A stretch of 64,000 bases of DNA from assembly GCF_000586435.1 (NCBI RefSeq), contig NZ_BAWH01000001.1:372001-436000 (forward strand), read 5' to 3'. The position numbers and the translations under genes were made by a program. Every line of letters begins with the position of its first letter. The first letter of the stretch is position 1. Below are positions 1-10,266 of this stretch, piece by piece. The stretch is from Psychrobacter sp. JCM 18901 (GTDB taxonomy: Bacteria; Pseudomonadota; Gammaproteobacteria; Pseudomonadales; Moraxellaceae). Under the pieces are notes generated by a model, which was given only the letters and a program-made list of their open reading frames with translations, did not search any database and had not been told where the DNA came from.

Positions 1-841
1 AAGATGCGTCTGCATTTTCATCATTTTATGCAGCGTGTCCATAGAGAGCTTAATAAACTACAAGGTGAGAGTGATCCGTTAGAGAAAGTCGCTGATATTA
101 TTTATAAAGAAGCGGTTATCATCTGTTTTGATGAGTTTTTTTGTTTCTAACGTCTCTGATGCCATGATATTGGGCGATTTGTTCACTATGCTGTTCAATC
201 GCGGTATTACTTTGGTGGCTACTTCAAACATTGAGCCAGCTGGACTGTATAAAGATGGCTTACATCGTGACCGTTTTATGCCTGCCATTGCGGAAGTTGA
301 GCGTCATACGACGGTAATGAATATTGACTCGGGAATTGATTATCGTCTGCGCGTATTGCAACAAGCTGAGTTATACGAAGCGCCGCTTACTAAGGCGAAC
401 TACCATTGGTTAGCCAACCGTTTTGCGAGCTTGTCGAATAATCAGAAAATTAGTAAAGAGCCCATTACTATCAATGGACGAGAAGTAAAAATCAACGCTT
501 GTACCGAAGATATCTTATTCTGTGACTTCCGTCATCTCTGTATGGCACCGCGATCAGCCGCCGATTTTATTGAGCTTGCCAAACGCTTTAGCACCGTTTT
601 AGTTGACTCTGTACCAGCGCTAGATGACGACTTGCGTGATCCAACGCGTCGCTTTATTTATCTTGTCGATGAGTTTTATGATCGCCGTGTAAAACTATTG
701 GTACGGGCAGAGCAGCCGATTCTAGACTTGTATCAAGGAGAGAAGCTGGCGTTTGAGATTGAGCGTACTCGCTCACGTCTGCTTGAGATGCAGTCAGAGG
801 ACTATCTACGCATGGACCACCGAGTCGAAGATGTTGCGTAG
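1..841 (+). CDS. zapE: Cell division ATPase ZapE (AFG1-like), 5'-truncated
   Basis: AFG1/ZapE-family P-loop ATPase; in E. coli ZapE acts at the division septum on FtsZ. The window opens inside the gene, so the start and Walker A are outside. Reading begins in frame 1, and the Walker B stretch CFDEFF is seen at about 121-140. A T7 run at 136-142 then shifts the frame; with six T the protein continues as VSNVSDAMILG and on through SNIEPAGLYKDGLHRDRFMPAI and FRHLCMAPRSAADFIELA, all typical of the C-terminal half of the family. The gene stops at 839-841. The shift is probably a sequencing error. Family assignment is firm. Confidence 0.88.
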
Positions 842-962
842 TTTATTGCTGAGTTGAGACTGCCTATGTGTAGCTCTCAACTGCTTTATAATTGTTAGAA
901 AATAAGAAAAAGATATTATAAATGACAAGTAGTGATAGATAATAATAAATAAGGATAAAACA

Positions 963-1634
963 ATGACTACAACTGACAATGCTGATAATGAAAGCCAAGA
1001 AATAGAAGGCAAAAAAACTGTCTGTTAAGAACGTAGCAGCGAATGATATCTCCTCTACCAGTGATGAGCTGATAGGTTGGATCAACTCAAGACGCAGCAT
1101 GGGCAGTCTAGATGAGCCAGCACCGACGCGTGCGCAGATTGAATCTGCCATCGAATGTGCGGCAACTGCGCCAGATCATAAAAAAATTGCGTCCGTGGCG
1201 GTTCATCGTGACGCAAGGTGAGGCGCGCCATGAATTAGGCCGTGCCTTGCTCGAAGCTGCCCAAGCAAAAGCGCTACAAGATGGCGAAGAATTGTCTGAA
1301 AAAACCATCATTAAAACTCAAAATATGCCGCTGCGAGCGCCGCTGATCATAACGGCTGTGACTCAAATGCAAGAACACAAAAAAAGTGCCACCTTTTGAG
1401 CAAATACTAAGTGCAGGTGCTGCTGTACAAAATCTAATCTTGGCATTAAAAGCTCAAGGGTTTAGTACCGTTTGGCGCACTGGGCTGCTGTGTAATGAGC
1501 CTGCAGTAAAAGCGTATTTCGGAGTGGGTGCAGATGATTATGTGACCGCTTTTGTTTATACTGGCACAAGTCCCAAGGATGAGTCCAAACGCAAACCTAT
1601 CGATATCGAACCGCTAGTTCGCTTCGAGTCGTAA
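963..1634 (+). CDS. Nitroreductase family protein (YdjA-like), three frameshifts
   Basis: FMN-dependent nitroreductase of the YdjA type, a cytoplasmic NAD(P)H-using flavoprotein of uncertain natural substrate. The ATG at 963 follows an AAGGA ribosome site. Three A7 runs (1011-1017, 1180-1186, 1379-1385) each add one base; with six A at each, a continuous protein of about 223 residues results, with the family signatures RRSMGSLDEPAPT, APDHKKLRPWRF (FMN-binding region) and GAAVQNLILALKAQGFSTVW. The N-terminal 35 residues before the family domain are polar and not recognisable. It is a single gene between zapE and gpsA. All three lesions being identical in kind argues for read error rather than decay. 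Confidence 0.85.
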
Positions 1635-1760
1635 TGTAGCTCAGTGCTGTCTATTAATAAGATTATAATTGCACAAAGTTGTAATTCAAAGATAATAAGG
1701 CCAGTAGTTGAGCACGATAGACTCTATTGATAATACGTCAGTCAACACGGATAAAAGAAC

Positions 1761-3053
1761 ATGACAAGCCCTAACAATAGTAATAAAAACAACACCAGTG
1801 CTAATAATGAAACGGACAATGAGTCGTCTGAAAAGCAGAACGGTATGCTTGCAGGTATTTTTGAGCGGGCAACCAAGTCAGGTCTCGGCCGTAAAAAGTC
1901 AAATCCTAGTCCTGTTGAATCAGCTGTGGCCAAGGATATGGCCGACATTCATAGCAATCCAACCAAGCTGCGCTTGGCGTTTTTAGGTGGTGGTAGCTTC
2001 GGTACGGCAATGGCAAATTTAGCCGCACGTAATGGCTGTGATACCACGCTGTGGGTACGTAATAAGCGCACGGTAAAAGCGATGGCAAAAACACAGACCA
2101 ATAAAAAGTATCTACCAGGCTATAAGCTTGATGATCGACTGAAATACAGCCATGATTTGGCGGCAAGCGTCAAAGATAAAGACATTATTTTTATCGCTGT
2201 GCCAGGTTTAGCTTTTCGCGAAACGCTAAAAAACATCGCACCTTTTATCAGCGGTCAGTCTATTGTATCGTTGACCAAAGGTATGGAAAAAGACACCTTT
2301 GCCATGATGAGTGATATCATCAAAGAAGTGTTGCCAGAAGTGAACTTTGGCGTTATGTCAGGGCCGAACCTCGCTATAGAAATCATGAAAAATATGCCGT
2401 CTGCTACGGTTATCGCAAGTGAGTCGGAACCGTTGCGTCATGCCGTGCAAGCAGCATTGCACAGTGCTTTTTTTAGAGTATTTGCTAGTGATGATATACG
2501 CGGCGTCGAGCTTGGCGGTGCACTTAAAAACATCTACGCAATTGCCATGGGTATGGCGGCAGCTTATGAAGTAGGTGAGAATACTAAAGCGATGATTCTT
2601 ACTCGTGCTTTGGCGGAAATGAGTCGTTTTGGTGTTAAAGAAGGCGCCAATCCGCTCACTTTCTTGGGCTTATCAGGGGTAGGCGACTTATACGCCACCT
2701 GTAGCTCAGAGCTAAGTCGTAACTATCGTATCGGTAATATGCTTGGACGCGGTATGAGTATTGATGCCGCGGTCAAAAAGCTTGGACAGACTGCTGAAGG
2801 GGTAAATACTATTCAGCAAGTACATGAAAAGGCGACCAAAGCGGGTATCTATATGCCAATTACCCATGCGCTCTATGCGGTCATTTATGAAGACAAGGCC
2901 GCTCTAGGCGTTGCGCTACATCTGATGGAAGCTGGGTTCCGTAGCGATGTTGAGTTTGTCATGGCGCATGATCATAGCAATGCAGCACTTACCGCTCATA
3001 TGAAAACCTCTGGTAGCAATACCAAAAGCAAAGACAGCGATGCTGATAAGTAA
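1761..3053 (+). CDS. gpsA: Glycerol-3-phosphate dehydrogenase [NAD(P)+]
   Basis: Makes sn-glycerol 3-phosphate from dihydroxyacetone phosphate for phospholipid synthesis in the cytoplasm. The dinucleotide-binding loop LGGGSFGTAMA lies near residue 75, followed by MSGPNLAIEI, the catalytic-lysine region GALKNIYAIAMGM and GLSGVGDLYATC. At 430 residues it is about 90 longer than the E. coli enzyme (339): roughly 70 extra Asn/Ser/Glu-rich residues at the N terminus and about 20 at the C terminus. An internal start just before the Rossmann fold is possible, but no better ribosome site is visible there. The frame is intact. sixA follows after 57 bases. Confidence 0.95.
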   Translation: MTSPNNSNKNNTSANNETDNESSEKQNGMLAGIFERATKSGLGRKKSNPSPVESAVAKDMADIHSNPTKLRLAFLGGGSFGTAMANLAARNGCDTTLWVRNKRTVKAMAKTQTNKKYLPGYKLDDRLKYSHDLAASVKDKDIIFIAVPGLAFRETLKNIAPFISGQSIVSLTKGMEKDTFAMMSDIIKEVLPEVNFGVMSGPNLAIEIMKNMPSATVIASESEPLRHAVQAALHSAFFRVFASDDIRGVELGGALKNIYAIAMGMAAAYEVGENTKAMILTRALAEMSRFGVKEGANPLTFLGLSGVGDLYATCSSELSRNYRIGNMLGRGMSIDAAVKKLGQTAEGVNTIQQVHEKATKAGIYMPITHALYAVIYEDKAALGVALHLMEAGFRSDVEFVMAHDHSNAALTAHMKTSGSNTKSKDSDADK

Positions 3054-3110
3054 GACACACCGTTAAAAATCAGTATCAAGAGAGTCGAACTTAGCGCTCC
3101 AAGGAAGGTT

Positions 3111-3569
3111 ATGAAAATTATATTAGTACGTCATGGTCAAGCAGAAGACGAAACACGTCCAGATAACGCGCGTCAGCTGACGGACTTTGGTCAGCAGCAG
3201 GCAGCACAAACGGCAGAATATGTGACCACTCACTATAGCCCAGATCGTTTTGTGGTCAGTCCTTATACGAGAGCACAGCAAACTTTATCTGCGTTCCAGT
3301 CGCGAGCGCCGCAAGTAGCCTTATCTGTGCAGGACAATATCACGCCATCAGATGATGCTCGCCAAGCTCTGATAGATATTGCCAATGTTGAAGCTGAGTG
3401 TTTGGTCGTTGTTTGTCATATGTCTATCGTCGCTTATATCGCGGGATTGCTGACAGGAGATTATCCAGAATCTTTCTCTTTAGCAGAAGCCAGAGTGTTT
3501 GACATGGAGTTTGTGATGACTGGCATGGCAACGGAAGTTGATCGTTTTGTTCCTGATCAGCCTTATTAG
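3111..3569 (+). CDS. sixA: Phosphohistidine phosphatase SixA
   Basis: Small histidine-phosphatase-superfamily enzyme that removes phosphate from phosphohistidine domains (ArcB HPt and the nitrogen PTS in E. coli). The catalytic RHG motif is in ILVRHGQAED at residues 4-13, and the second histidine region is VVVCHMSIVAYIAGLL. Its 152 residues match the family (about 161 in E. coli). The start ATG at 3111 has an AAGGAAG ribosome site. It lies 57 bases after gpsA in the same direction, so the two may be co-transcribed. The reading frame is intact. Confidence 0.9.
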   Translation: MKIILVRHGQAEDETRPDNARQLTDFGQQQAAQTAEYVTTHYSPDRFVVSPYTRAQQTLSAFQSRAPQVALSVQDNITPSDDARQALIDIANVEAECLVVVCHMSIVAYIAGLLTGDYPESFSLAEARVFDMEFVMTGMATEVDRFVPDQPY

Positions 3570-3759
3570 ACTAGATTTCTAATATTTTGCTTAGAAACGA
3601 TTTGCTAGAGCAGAATTGATTGGATATGACGGATTTAAAATGGTATTGGTACAAAGTTCAGCCCTTTATCAATCATATAAAATCGTCCAGCTCTTTCAAA
3701 AACCCCATCAATCATTAACAATATTTTGATAACCGCAGCAATAATTGAGGACACGTTTA

Positions 3760-5032
3760 GTGTTACATGTTTGGTTACGAGCGCAGCATAGCCCGCTAGC
3801 TGTCTGGCACGAAGATGTACAGCAATGGCAAATGGTTGATGGTTGGCAACAGCTGCAAACAATCTATGGTAACTATAAGTCCAATAGCCAAAAGACGCTT
3901 TGTCTATATTTTCCCTCAAGTCATGCATTGCACGTGGACACAGCGCTTAATGCTGCTCAGCTTAAACAGCTTGGTAATAGTGGCAAGCAGTACTTATTTG
4001 AAGAAACGTCATTAACGCCTATTGAGCAATTGAACATCCGTCAATTGAGCCATGTTGATACGACGCAACTGTACGCACTGGTACAAAACGACATTGAGTC
4101 CTGGCAACAAAGCGCGCAGCTAGCCGGTATGAATATAGTAGCGTTACTGCCAGATTTTTTTATTATTGCCACCGCCAGAAGAGGGCGCAGGTCAACAAGT
4201 AATCCTTTATCAAGATTCGCAGACTATGCTGCTGCGCCAATCATTGCGTCAGGGTATGGCCGTCAGCTATTTGCCGTTAATGTTTGAGCGTTTCCCGCAT
4301 TTGAGTGAGGTAATGGTACAGCCGTCTATTGAGGCAGCTATTGACGCATCGGTCGACTCACTAGATTCATCATCGTCCATGGATTTAGTAGCGCAAACTA
4401 AAGCGCTGATCGCTGAGCATCAGCTGCTACTGACGATCCTACCTACAGTACCTAAGCCAATTGACAGTCCCGAACGTCACGCGCTTAATTTCTTTATGAA
4501 ATCTACTGACTCACAATTATCACCATATTTGCGAGTGGCGATGATGGTTGCGCTATCAGCGTTAGTACTGCAAATGGCAACCGATGGTGTGCAGTGGTAC
4601 AAGTATAATGAAGCGACCGCAGCAACCAAGACTGCAATTGCGGCACAGTATCAGTCTTGGTTCGCCGATGAGCCACTGAGTACGCGCACCAAACTGCAAG
4701 TACAGCTGCAACCAAAACTGCGTAGCGATAGCCAAGCGCCTGCATCACATATGGCCGCACTGTCACGCATATCACCATTGATTAAACAGTCATCATTGCA
4801 TGCACAATCATTAGTAATGCAACCATCGGCGCTCAGTTTTACCTTGATTGCTCCAGATCGCGGTAGCCTTGATAAATTTACGAGCACACTGGTAGCACAA
4901 GGCTTAAATGCCAAACTTGCGCAAGTGAATAGTAATGAGCAAGGTCAGTTTAGTGGTCAAGTCACTGTCAACGTAGTAGAAAATAATATTGTAGAAAGCA
5001 GCGACATGGCAAATAATGCGGCAGCGTCGTAA
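3760..5032 (+). CDS. gspL: Type II secretion system protein L, one frameshift
   Basis: Inner-membrane assembly-platform protein of the type II secretion system that couples the GspE ATPase to GspM. The N-terminal cytoplasmic actin-like domain (WLRAQHSPLAVW, LCLYFPSSHALH, PDFLLLPPPEEG) is followed by one transmembrane segment (around VAMMVALSALVLQMA) and a periplasmic ferredoxin-like domain. I place the start at GTG 3760, because TGAGGA lies 8 bases upstream; a TTG at 3745 is in frame but overlaps that ribosome site. A T7 run at 4155-4161 breaks the frame; six T restore it. gspM follows after 32 bases; no other gsp gene is in the window. Confidence 0.85.
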
Positions 5033-5064
5033 CTCATCAAGGTATTGGTAATAAAGGTCAAAAC

Positions 5065-5634
5065 ATGAAACGATTACAACGCCGTACCAAACGTAATGCA
5101 GCTATTTCTGCAACCAGTACTAAGGCTCAAGTATTCTCAGAGCGTATGAACAATTATCAAAATGTACTAATGACGCGCTGGCAAACATTGCCTCCCCGTG
5201 ATCAGCTAGCATTAGCTATATTGTCTGTATTTCTGCTGTTGTTTATTGGCGGCTATGGTGGCTATAGCGTTCATCAAGCAGCGAGCGATAGTAAAAACGA
5301 CTATCAGGAGCAGGTGGCGGATTATTTTTGGTTGCGTGCTCAAGCAGGTAATATTGATAGTAGTGCATTGAATACTGGGAATAACGCTACTGGAGAGTCT
5401 GATATGCCACCCGCTAGTCGTATCAATGCTCTGCTCAATAACTCAGGTATAGCAGATGCTCAGGTGGTTGCGACTGGTGATGCAGTGCAACTGAGCTTTA
5501 CGCATCCTAGTCAAGCGGTTGTCAGCACTGCACTGGGTAAGCTTGAACAGCAAGGCTGGCAATTTACACAGCTATCTATGCAGCAAGACCTGACCAATAA
5601 ATCTATTCAGGTACAAGCAACGGTCACTTCTTAA
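5065..5634 (+). CDS. gspM: Type II secretion system protein M
   Basis: Bitopic inner-membrane partner of GspL in the type II secretion platform. It has a basic cytoplasmic N terminus (about 50 residues), the family-typical lead-in RWQTLPPRDQLALAI, one transmembrane segment (residues about 52-72), then a periplasmic domain ending in the GspM-like region IADAQVVATGDAVQLSF and KLEQQGWQFTQLSM. It is 189 residues, near the usual 160-180. The basic extension before the membrane segment is longer than in E. coli GspM. The frame is intact, and the gene is directly downstream of gspL. Confidence 0.88.
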   Translation: MKRLQRRTKRNAAISATSTKAQVFSERMNNYQNVLMTRWQTLPPRDQLALAILSVFLLLFIGGYGGYSVHQAASDSKNDYQEQVADYFWLRAQAGNIDSSALNTGNNATGESDMPPASRINALLNNSGIADAQVVATGDAVQLSFTHPSQAVVSTALGKLEQQGWQFTQLSMQQDLTNKSIQVQATVTS

Positions 5635-5824
5635 AACGCATCATTTTGTGATAAATATTTTAGATACTTATATCACTGTGTGCTTTTTACTCGACACTCG
5701 ATATTAGACAGCAGAATACTGCTTTATCGTTGGTATCATTGAAAAGCCATTTATCTGGCTCCATTAAATAGTTAATCATATGACTATTGAATAAAAATAT
5801 TACCAGTAAGGAAAACCTCACATA

Positions 5825-6238
5825 ATGCGGGACAGTATGAGCAACGATAAGCGCCGTTCGTTAATTACTTATAATCACATCACTTATTTCTTATATGTGA
5901 TCAGCTACTTTACTGCAGGTCTGTTGTGGATTGTGCCGATTGTCATGAACTATGCTAAGCGCCATGATGCTAGTGGGTCATGGTTGGCCACGCATTTTGA
6001 CTGGCAAATTAAGACCTTCTGGTACAGTATCGTTTGGTTCGTCATTGGCATTATTTTGATTACCTTTGCATTAGGCGGCTTTGGCGTTAGCGTACTAGCG
6101 GATAGTGGCAATATTGCTATTGGCTCAATATTATTGGCCGGGCTTGGTTTGCTGATTATGACCTTTACCTTTATTTGGCATTTATATCGTATTATACGTG
6201 GTTGGATTGCGTTGACTGATGGGCGTCCAGTACCGTAG
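5825..6238 (+). CDS. Small integral membrane protein, DUF4870-like
   Basis: Membrane protein of 137 residues with three predicted transmembrane helices (about 18-38, 64-92, 98-122) and the helix-flanking pattern seen in DUF4870 proteins: ITYFLYVISYFTAGLLWIVP, then an amphipathic segment with WLATHFDWQIKTFW, then RIIRGWIALTDGRPVP at the end. The function of the family is unknown. The ATG at 5825 has an AAGG site 12 bases upstream; an in-frame ATG at 5837 is an alternative. It stands alone between gspM and pyrD. The family call is by pattern memory, not a search. Confidence 0.7.
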   Translation: MRDSMSNDKRRSLITYNHITYFLYVISYFTAGLLWIVPIVMNYAKRHDASGSWLATHFDWQIKTFWYSIVWFVIGIILITFALGGFGVSVLADSGNIAIGSILLAGLGLLIMTFTFIWHLYRIIRGWIALTDGRPVP

Positions 6239-6357
6239 ATGTTTAAGAGTACCTTCGTGCTATGTCTTTAACTTAGAAAACGACAATTCATCGTTATGTA
6301 GCAGAGAATCATCAGTATTGGTTACTGCTTAAATGTAGAAATTTAGCGACTGAAACT

Positions 6358-6387
6358 TTGCTCTTATTTCTGTTAAGCTGATATAAT
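6358..6387 (+). promoter_or_regulatory. Putative sigma-70 promoter for pyrD
   Basis: TTGCTC (6358-6363) and a perfect TATAAT (6382-6387) are separated by 18 bases, about 65 bases upstream of the pyrD start. This fits a housekeeping promoter; no regulator site is recognised. Confidence 0.5.
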
Positions 6388-6453
6388 CGCTGCGCCCGAT
6401 TTCATTCGCATTTTTTTATTCACTATTTCTTCCAAGCAGGGTCTGCCATCACT

Positions 6454-7523
6454 ATGTCTTATGCCTTACTTCGTCCTTTTTTTGTTTAATATGGATCCCG
6501 AACACGCCCATGAGATGACACTATCTTTATTGGATAAAGCGCATAAAGCGCGTGTTTTAGGCTTGGCGTATGGTCAGTCAATGCAACCAACAGACTGTAT
6601 GGGTTTACAGTTCTCTAACCCAGTTGGTCTGGCCGCAGGCTTGGACAAAAACGGCGATTATATTGACGCGCTGGCTGAGTTAGGATTTGGTTTTATAGAG
6701 GTAGGAACCGTCACGCCAAGACCGCAAGTAGGCAACGACAAGCCAAGGCTGTTTAGAATCAAGCAAGCAGACGCGATTATCAATCGTATGGGCTTTAACA
6801 ATGAAGGCGTTGATTATCTAATCGACAATGTCAAACGCTGTAAATACAAAGGCAATATCGGTATCAATATTGGTAAAAATGCCGTTACGCCGGTAGAGCA
6901 AGCCGCCGATGATTATGTGTATTGCTTAGAGCGTGTGTATCCGCACGCCTCATACATCACGGTCAACATCTCATCGCCAAATACCAAAAACTTACGTGAT
7001 TTGCAAAGTGGTGAAGCACTGACTCAGTTGATGGATACGATTAAAAACCGTCACAGTCAGTTGGCTACTGAATATGGTTTTTATGTCCCATTAGTGCTTA
7101 AGGTTGCTCCAGATTTAGAGCCATTACAAGTTGATTATATCTCGCAGCAATTAATAGACTTTGAGATTGATGGTCTGATTGCTACTAACACTACATTAAG
7201 CCGCGTAGGTGTCGAAGACTTGCGTGATGGTGACCAAATGGGTGGCCTATCAGGTCGTCCTGTGAGTCATATTAGTACCCAGATTTTGCAACAGTTCTCT
7301 GATCAGTTAGATGGTAAAGTCGCTTTGATAGGCGTGGGTGGTATCGATAGTGGTGCCAAAGCCGTCAAAAAAAATCGAAGCAGGCGCAGACATGGTACAG
7401 CTCTATACGGGGCTTATTTATCGTGGTCCTGGGCTGGTGCAGTCTTGCATTCAGGCAATCGGTGGCTATTACGATGCATGGAAAGTTAATCCAATAAATA
7501 AGGTAATAAGGCGTAGAGCATGA
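6454..7523 (+). CDS. pyrD: Dihydroorotate dehydrogenase (quinone), two frameshifts
   Basis: Class 2, membrane-associated enzyme that oxidises dihydroorotate to orotate with ubiquinone in pyrimidine synthesis. The start is ATG 6454, giving [20 protein letters not shown], the conserved class 2 N terminus; a T7 run at 6477-6483 breaks it after ten codons. Further motifs: [34 protein letters not shown] and [15 protein letters not shown], whose serine is the catalytic base of class 2. An A8 run at 7367-7374 (seven expected) breaks the end; corrected, it reads [21 protein letters not shown] and ends with TGA 7521-7523, overlapping cvpA by four bases (ATGA). Confidence 0.93.
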
Positions 7524-8015
7524 GTGGTTTAGATATTGTGATTGCTATTGTTGTCTTGATTGGCTTATGGCGCGGCTTTCAAGTAGGACTGATTAAAACA
7601 GCAATAGGCTTGGTAGGTTGGTTTATCGCCTTATCGCTGCTACTAGGCTGGCAGGAGTAGTGTCGCCCCAATTGACGGGTATCGTACAAAATCCTGTACT
7701 ACAGATGCAATGGCCTTTTTATTGGTAGTGATTGCCATATTAGCAATCATGCATCTGATGGCTTTCGTGTTCTCAGGCGTGCTCAAAACCTTACGTTTGG
7801 GCGTCTTGGACAAAATGGCGGGCGGCGTATTGGGTGCTGCCAAAAACGTATTGATGGTCTTGGTTGTACTGAGCGTCAGTGCGCCATTGCTAGTACAGAT
7901 GCCGCAGTGGCAAACCTCAGTACTAGCGCCAGAGCTAATGCCATATGCACCGATGGGCAAGGCGTTGGTATCAGATGTGTTAGGCATGGCTTGGGATCAG
8001 GTCAATCAGTCGTAA
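7520..8015 (+). CDS. cvpA: CvpA family membrane protein, two frameshifts
   Basis: CvpA-family protein of the inner membrane; in enterobacteria cvpA precedes purF, and here purF also follows. ATG 7520 overlaps the pyrD stop. The opening [20 protein letters not shown] and the GLVGWFIAL helix are typical. Two single-base losses are needed: near 7637 (tcgctg for tcggctg) and near 7707 (atgcaatgg for atggcaatgg). With them restored the protein is about 165 residues with four membrane helices, the usual family length. The later half is open from 7710. Function is not well defined in the family. Confidence 0.82.
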
Positions 8016-8020
8016 TTGTT

Positions 8021-8060
8021 TAATTGCCTATTATTTTATCTAATTGTCTATTATTTTACT
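8021..8060. repeat. Two tandem 20-bp copies
   Basis: Two adjacent 20-base units beginning taattg(c/t)ctattatttta differ at three positions. They lie just after the cvpA stop. No hairpin or protein site is evident; probably the same class of short intergenic tandem duplications seen elsewhere in the window. Confidence 0.7.
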
Positions 8061-8251
8061 TCTTTTTATACTTCTAAATGTTTGCACGTGTCATTGATAA
8101 TCAAACATAGATTATCGAAAAATCTCGTTAAGTTTCTTACAATATCATCAGGTTAGCGGCGTGCGACAGTGAATGATTTTAGCAATATACTGTCGTTAAG
8201 TTTGCCGTTATTGTCGTACTAATGTATGAGTCAAAATAGGATATAGCTATT

Positions 8252-9788
8252 ATGTGTGGAGTCATTGGAGTTGCAGCTCACGAACCAGTCAATCAGATTC
8301 TTTATGACGGTTTGACGATGCTACAGCATCGCGGGCAAGATGCAGCAGGTATTGTCACTTTGCAAGATGGGCGACTCTATCTACGTAAAGAAAATGGCAT
8401 GGTACGTGACGTATTTATGAATCGTCATATGATGAAACTGGTTGGTAAGTTCGGTATTGGTCACGTTCGTTACCCGACAGCTGGTACTTCTAGCAGCGCT
8501 GAAGCGCAGCCATTTTATGTCAACTCACCATATGGTATTACCCTTGCGCACAATGGTAACTTGACCAATGCTGAGAGTTTGGCCAAATCTTTGTACATCG
8601 AAGATCGTCGCCACCTTAATACTGACTCAGATTCTGAAGTACTGTTAAACGTATTGGCACATGAGATGCAGAATCTAGGCAAAACCCATCCAACGGCTGA
8701 TGATATTTTTGAAGCAGTAAAAGCCGTCTATAAACGTTGTGAAGGTGCTTATGGCGTTGTCGCTTTGATCACTGGTCATGGTTTACTTGCATTCCGCGAT
8801 CCAAACGGTATCCGTCCACTTATCTTTGGTAAGCGTATGGCACCGAATGGCGGCACTGAGTATATGGTTGCCTCTGAATCAGTTGCATTGACAGGTTCTG
8901 GCTTTACTATCGTTCGTGATGTAAAACCAGGCGAAGCAATCTTTATCGATTTAAACCATAAGCTGCATACGCATCAGTGCGTAGAGCAAAAAGAATACAC
9001 GCCTTGTATCTTTGAATATGTGTACTTTGCTCGTCCAGATTCGATTATGGACAATATCTCAGTTTATAAATCACGCCTACGTATGGGTGAAAAACTGGCA
9101 GATAAAATCCTTGCTGAATGGGGTGAGGATCATGATATCGACGTGGTCATTCCAATTCCAGACACGTCGCGTACTTCAGCGATGGAGCTGGCGCTAAAAA
9201 TGAACGTCAAGTACCGTGAAGGGTTTATGAAAAACCGTTACATCGGTCGTACGTTTATTATGCCAGGTCAGCAGCAGCGTAAAAAATCAGTTCGCCAAAA
9301 GCTGAGCGCTGTGCCACTAGAGTTCAAAGGCAAAAACGTACTGTTGGTTGATGATTCTATCGTTCGTGGTACGACTTGTCATGAAATTATTCAAATGGCA
9401 CGAGATGCTGGTGCTAACAAGGTGTTTTTTGCCAGTGCTGCGCCACCAGTAAAATTTCCAAACGTATACGGCATTGATATGCCAGTACGTAGCGAGCTTA
9501 TTGCTTCGGGTAATAGCGTTGAAGAAGTACGTGATATCATCGGCGCAGATCGTTTGATCTTCCAAGATTTGGATGATTTGATCGACGCAGTAAAAGATAC
9601 CAAGCATAGCCGAGTTGAAGGTTTTGATTGTGCGGTATTTAACGGCTGCTACATCACTGGCCAAATCAATGAAGCGTATCTTGATCACTTGCAAGAGCAG
9701 CGTAACGATACTGCCAAAACTGGTAAAAAAAGGCGTACAAATAGTAGCTGATACCCCAGTTGATATGATGGGTGTAGAAGAGCTTTAA
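8252..9788 (+). CDS. purF: Amidophosphoribosyltransferase, one frameshift near the end
   Basis: First step of de novo purine synthesis: glutamine plus PRPP gives phosphoribosylamine. The N-terminal nucleophile Cys2 is present ([15 protein letters not shown]), with the glutaminase residues in HNGNLTNA and the PRPP loop [15 protein letters not shown] near residue 370. About 511 residues, normal for the family. An A7 run at 9725-9731 (six expected) truncates the end; corrected, the tail reads [15 protein letters not shown] and stops at 9786-9788. A strong terminator follows. The gene has its own 236-base leader after cvpA. Confidence 0.96.
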
Positions 9789-9818
9789 GCTAAGTTAAAG
9801 CCATTGTTTTCAGATAAC

Positions 9819-9854
9819 AAAAAGCTAGATTCTAAATAGAATCTAGCTTTTTTA
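9819..9854 (+). terminator. Intrinsic terminator after purF (bidirectional)
   Basis: Thirteen-base inverted arms (aaagctagattct / agaatctagcttt) around an AAAT loop, followed by T. It separates purF from the convergent azlD and can serve both directions. Confidence 0.9.
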
Positions 9855-9906
9855 TGTTTAAAATATAGCTAAGAGTACTGGCGTTTTATAAATGGTCGAA
9901 ACAGTT

Positions 9907-10266
9907 TTAGCCTAGAAAACTGCTAAATAACCAAAATAAACCATTGATTGCTGCGATACCGACAACCATACTGACCAAAAGCTGACGGCTGATATGATAG
10001 ATAAACAATACCAAAATAAGTGCACCGACTTGTGCCATTAATAGATGCAACTCGGTGTCATATAAAGTAACAGTCGTCGATAGGTCTTGATAGGAAAGGC
10101 TAGTCAAAATTAGCAGCACCATCACGGACAACGGTAAGCTCTCATTTAATCGATGTAGCCAAGGTGTATCGAGTAGCTTTCTAGGTATCAGTGCTGGCAA
10201 TGCACGAGTGATAAAGGTCACTGCTGCCATGGCAAGCGTAGCAAAAATAAGATAACTACTGGTCAT
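9907..10266 (-). CDS. azlD: Branched-chain amino acid export subunit AzlD
   Basis: Small subunit of the AzlCD/YgaZH-type branched-chain amino acid exporter. Its 119 residues form four helices, with the family signature FITRALPALIPRKLL at 18-32 and the SLPLSVMVLLILTSL helix. The start overlaps the end of azlC by about 11 bases, the usual coupled arrangement. The frame is intact. Substrate specificity cannot be read from sequence. Confidence 0.88.
   Translation of the reverse strand: MTSSYLIFATLAMAAVTFITRALPALIPRKLLDTPWLHRLNESLPLSVMVLLILTSLSYQDLSTTVTLYDTELHLLMAQVGALILVLFIYHISRQLLVSMVVGIAAINGLFWLFSSFLG

Noticed and set aside
1011..1385. Phase variation or programmed frameshifting at A7/T7 runs
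   Set aside because: The same lesion recurs in essential housekeeping genes and several times within one gene; no slippery-site plus pseudoknot arrangement was seen.
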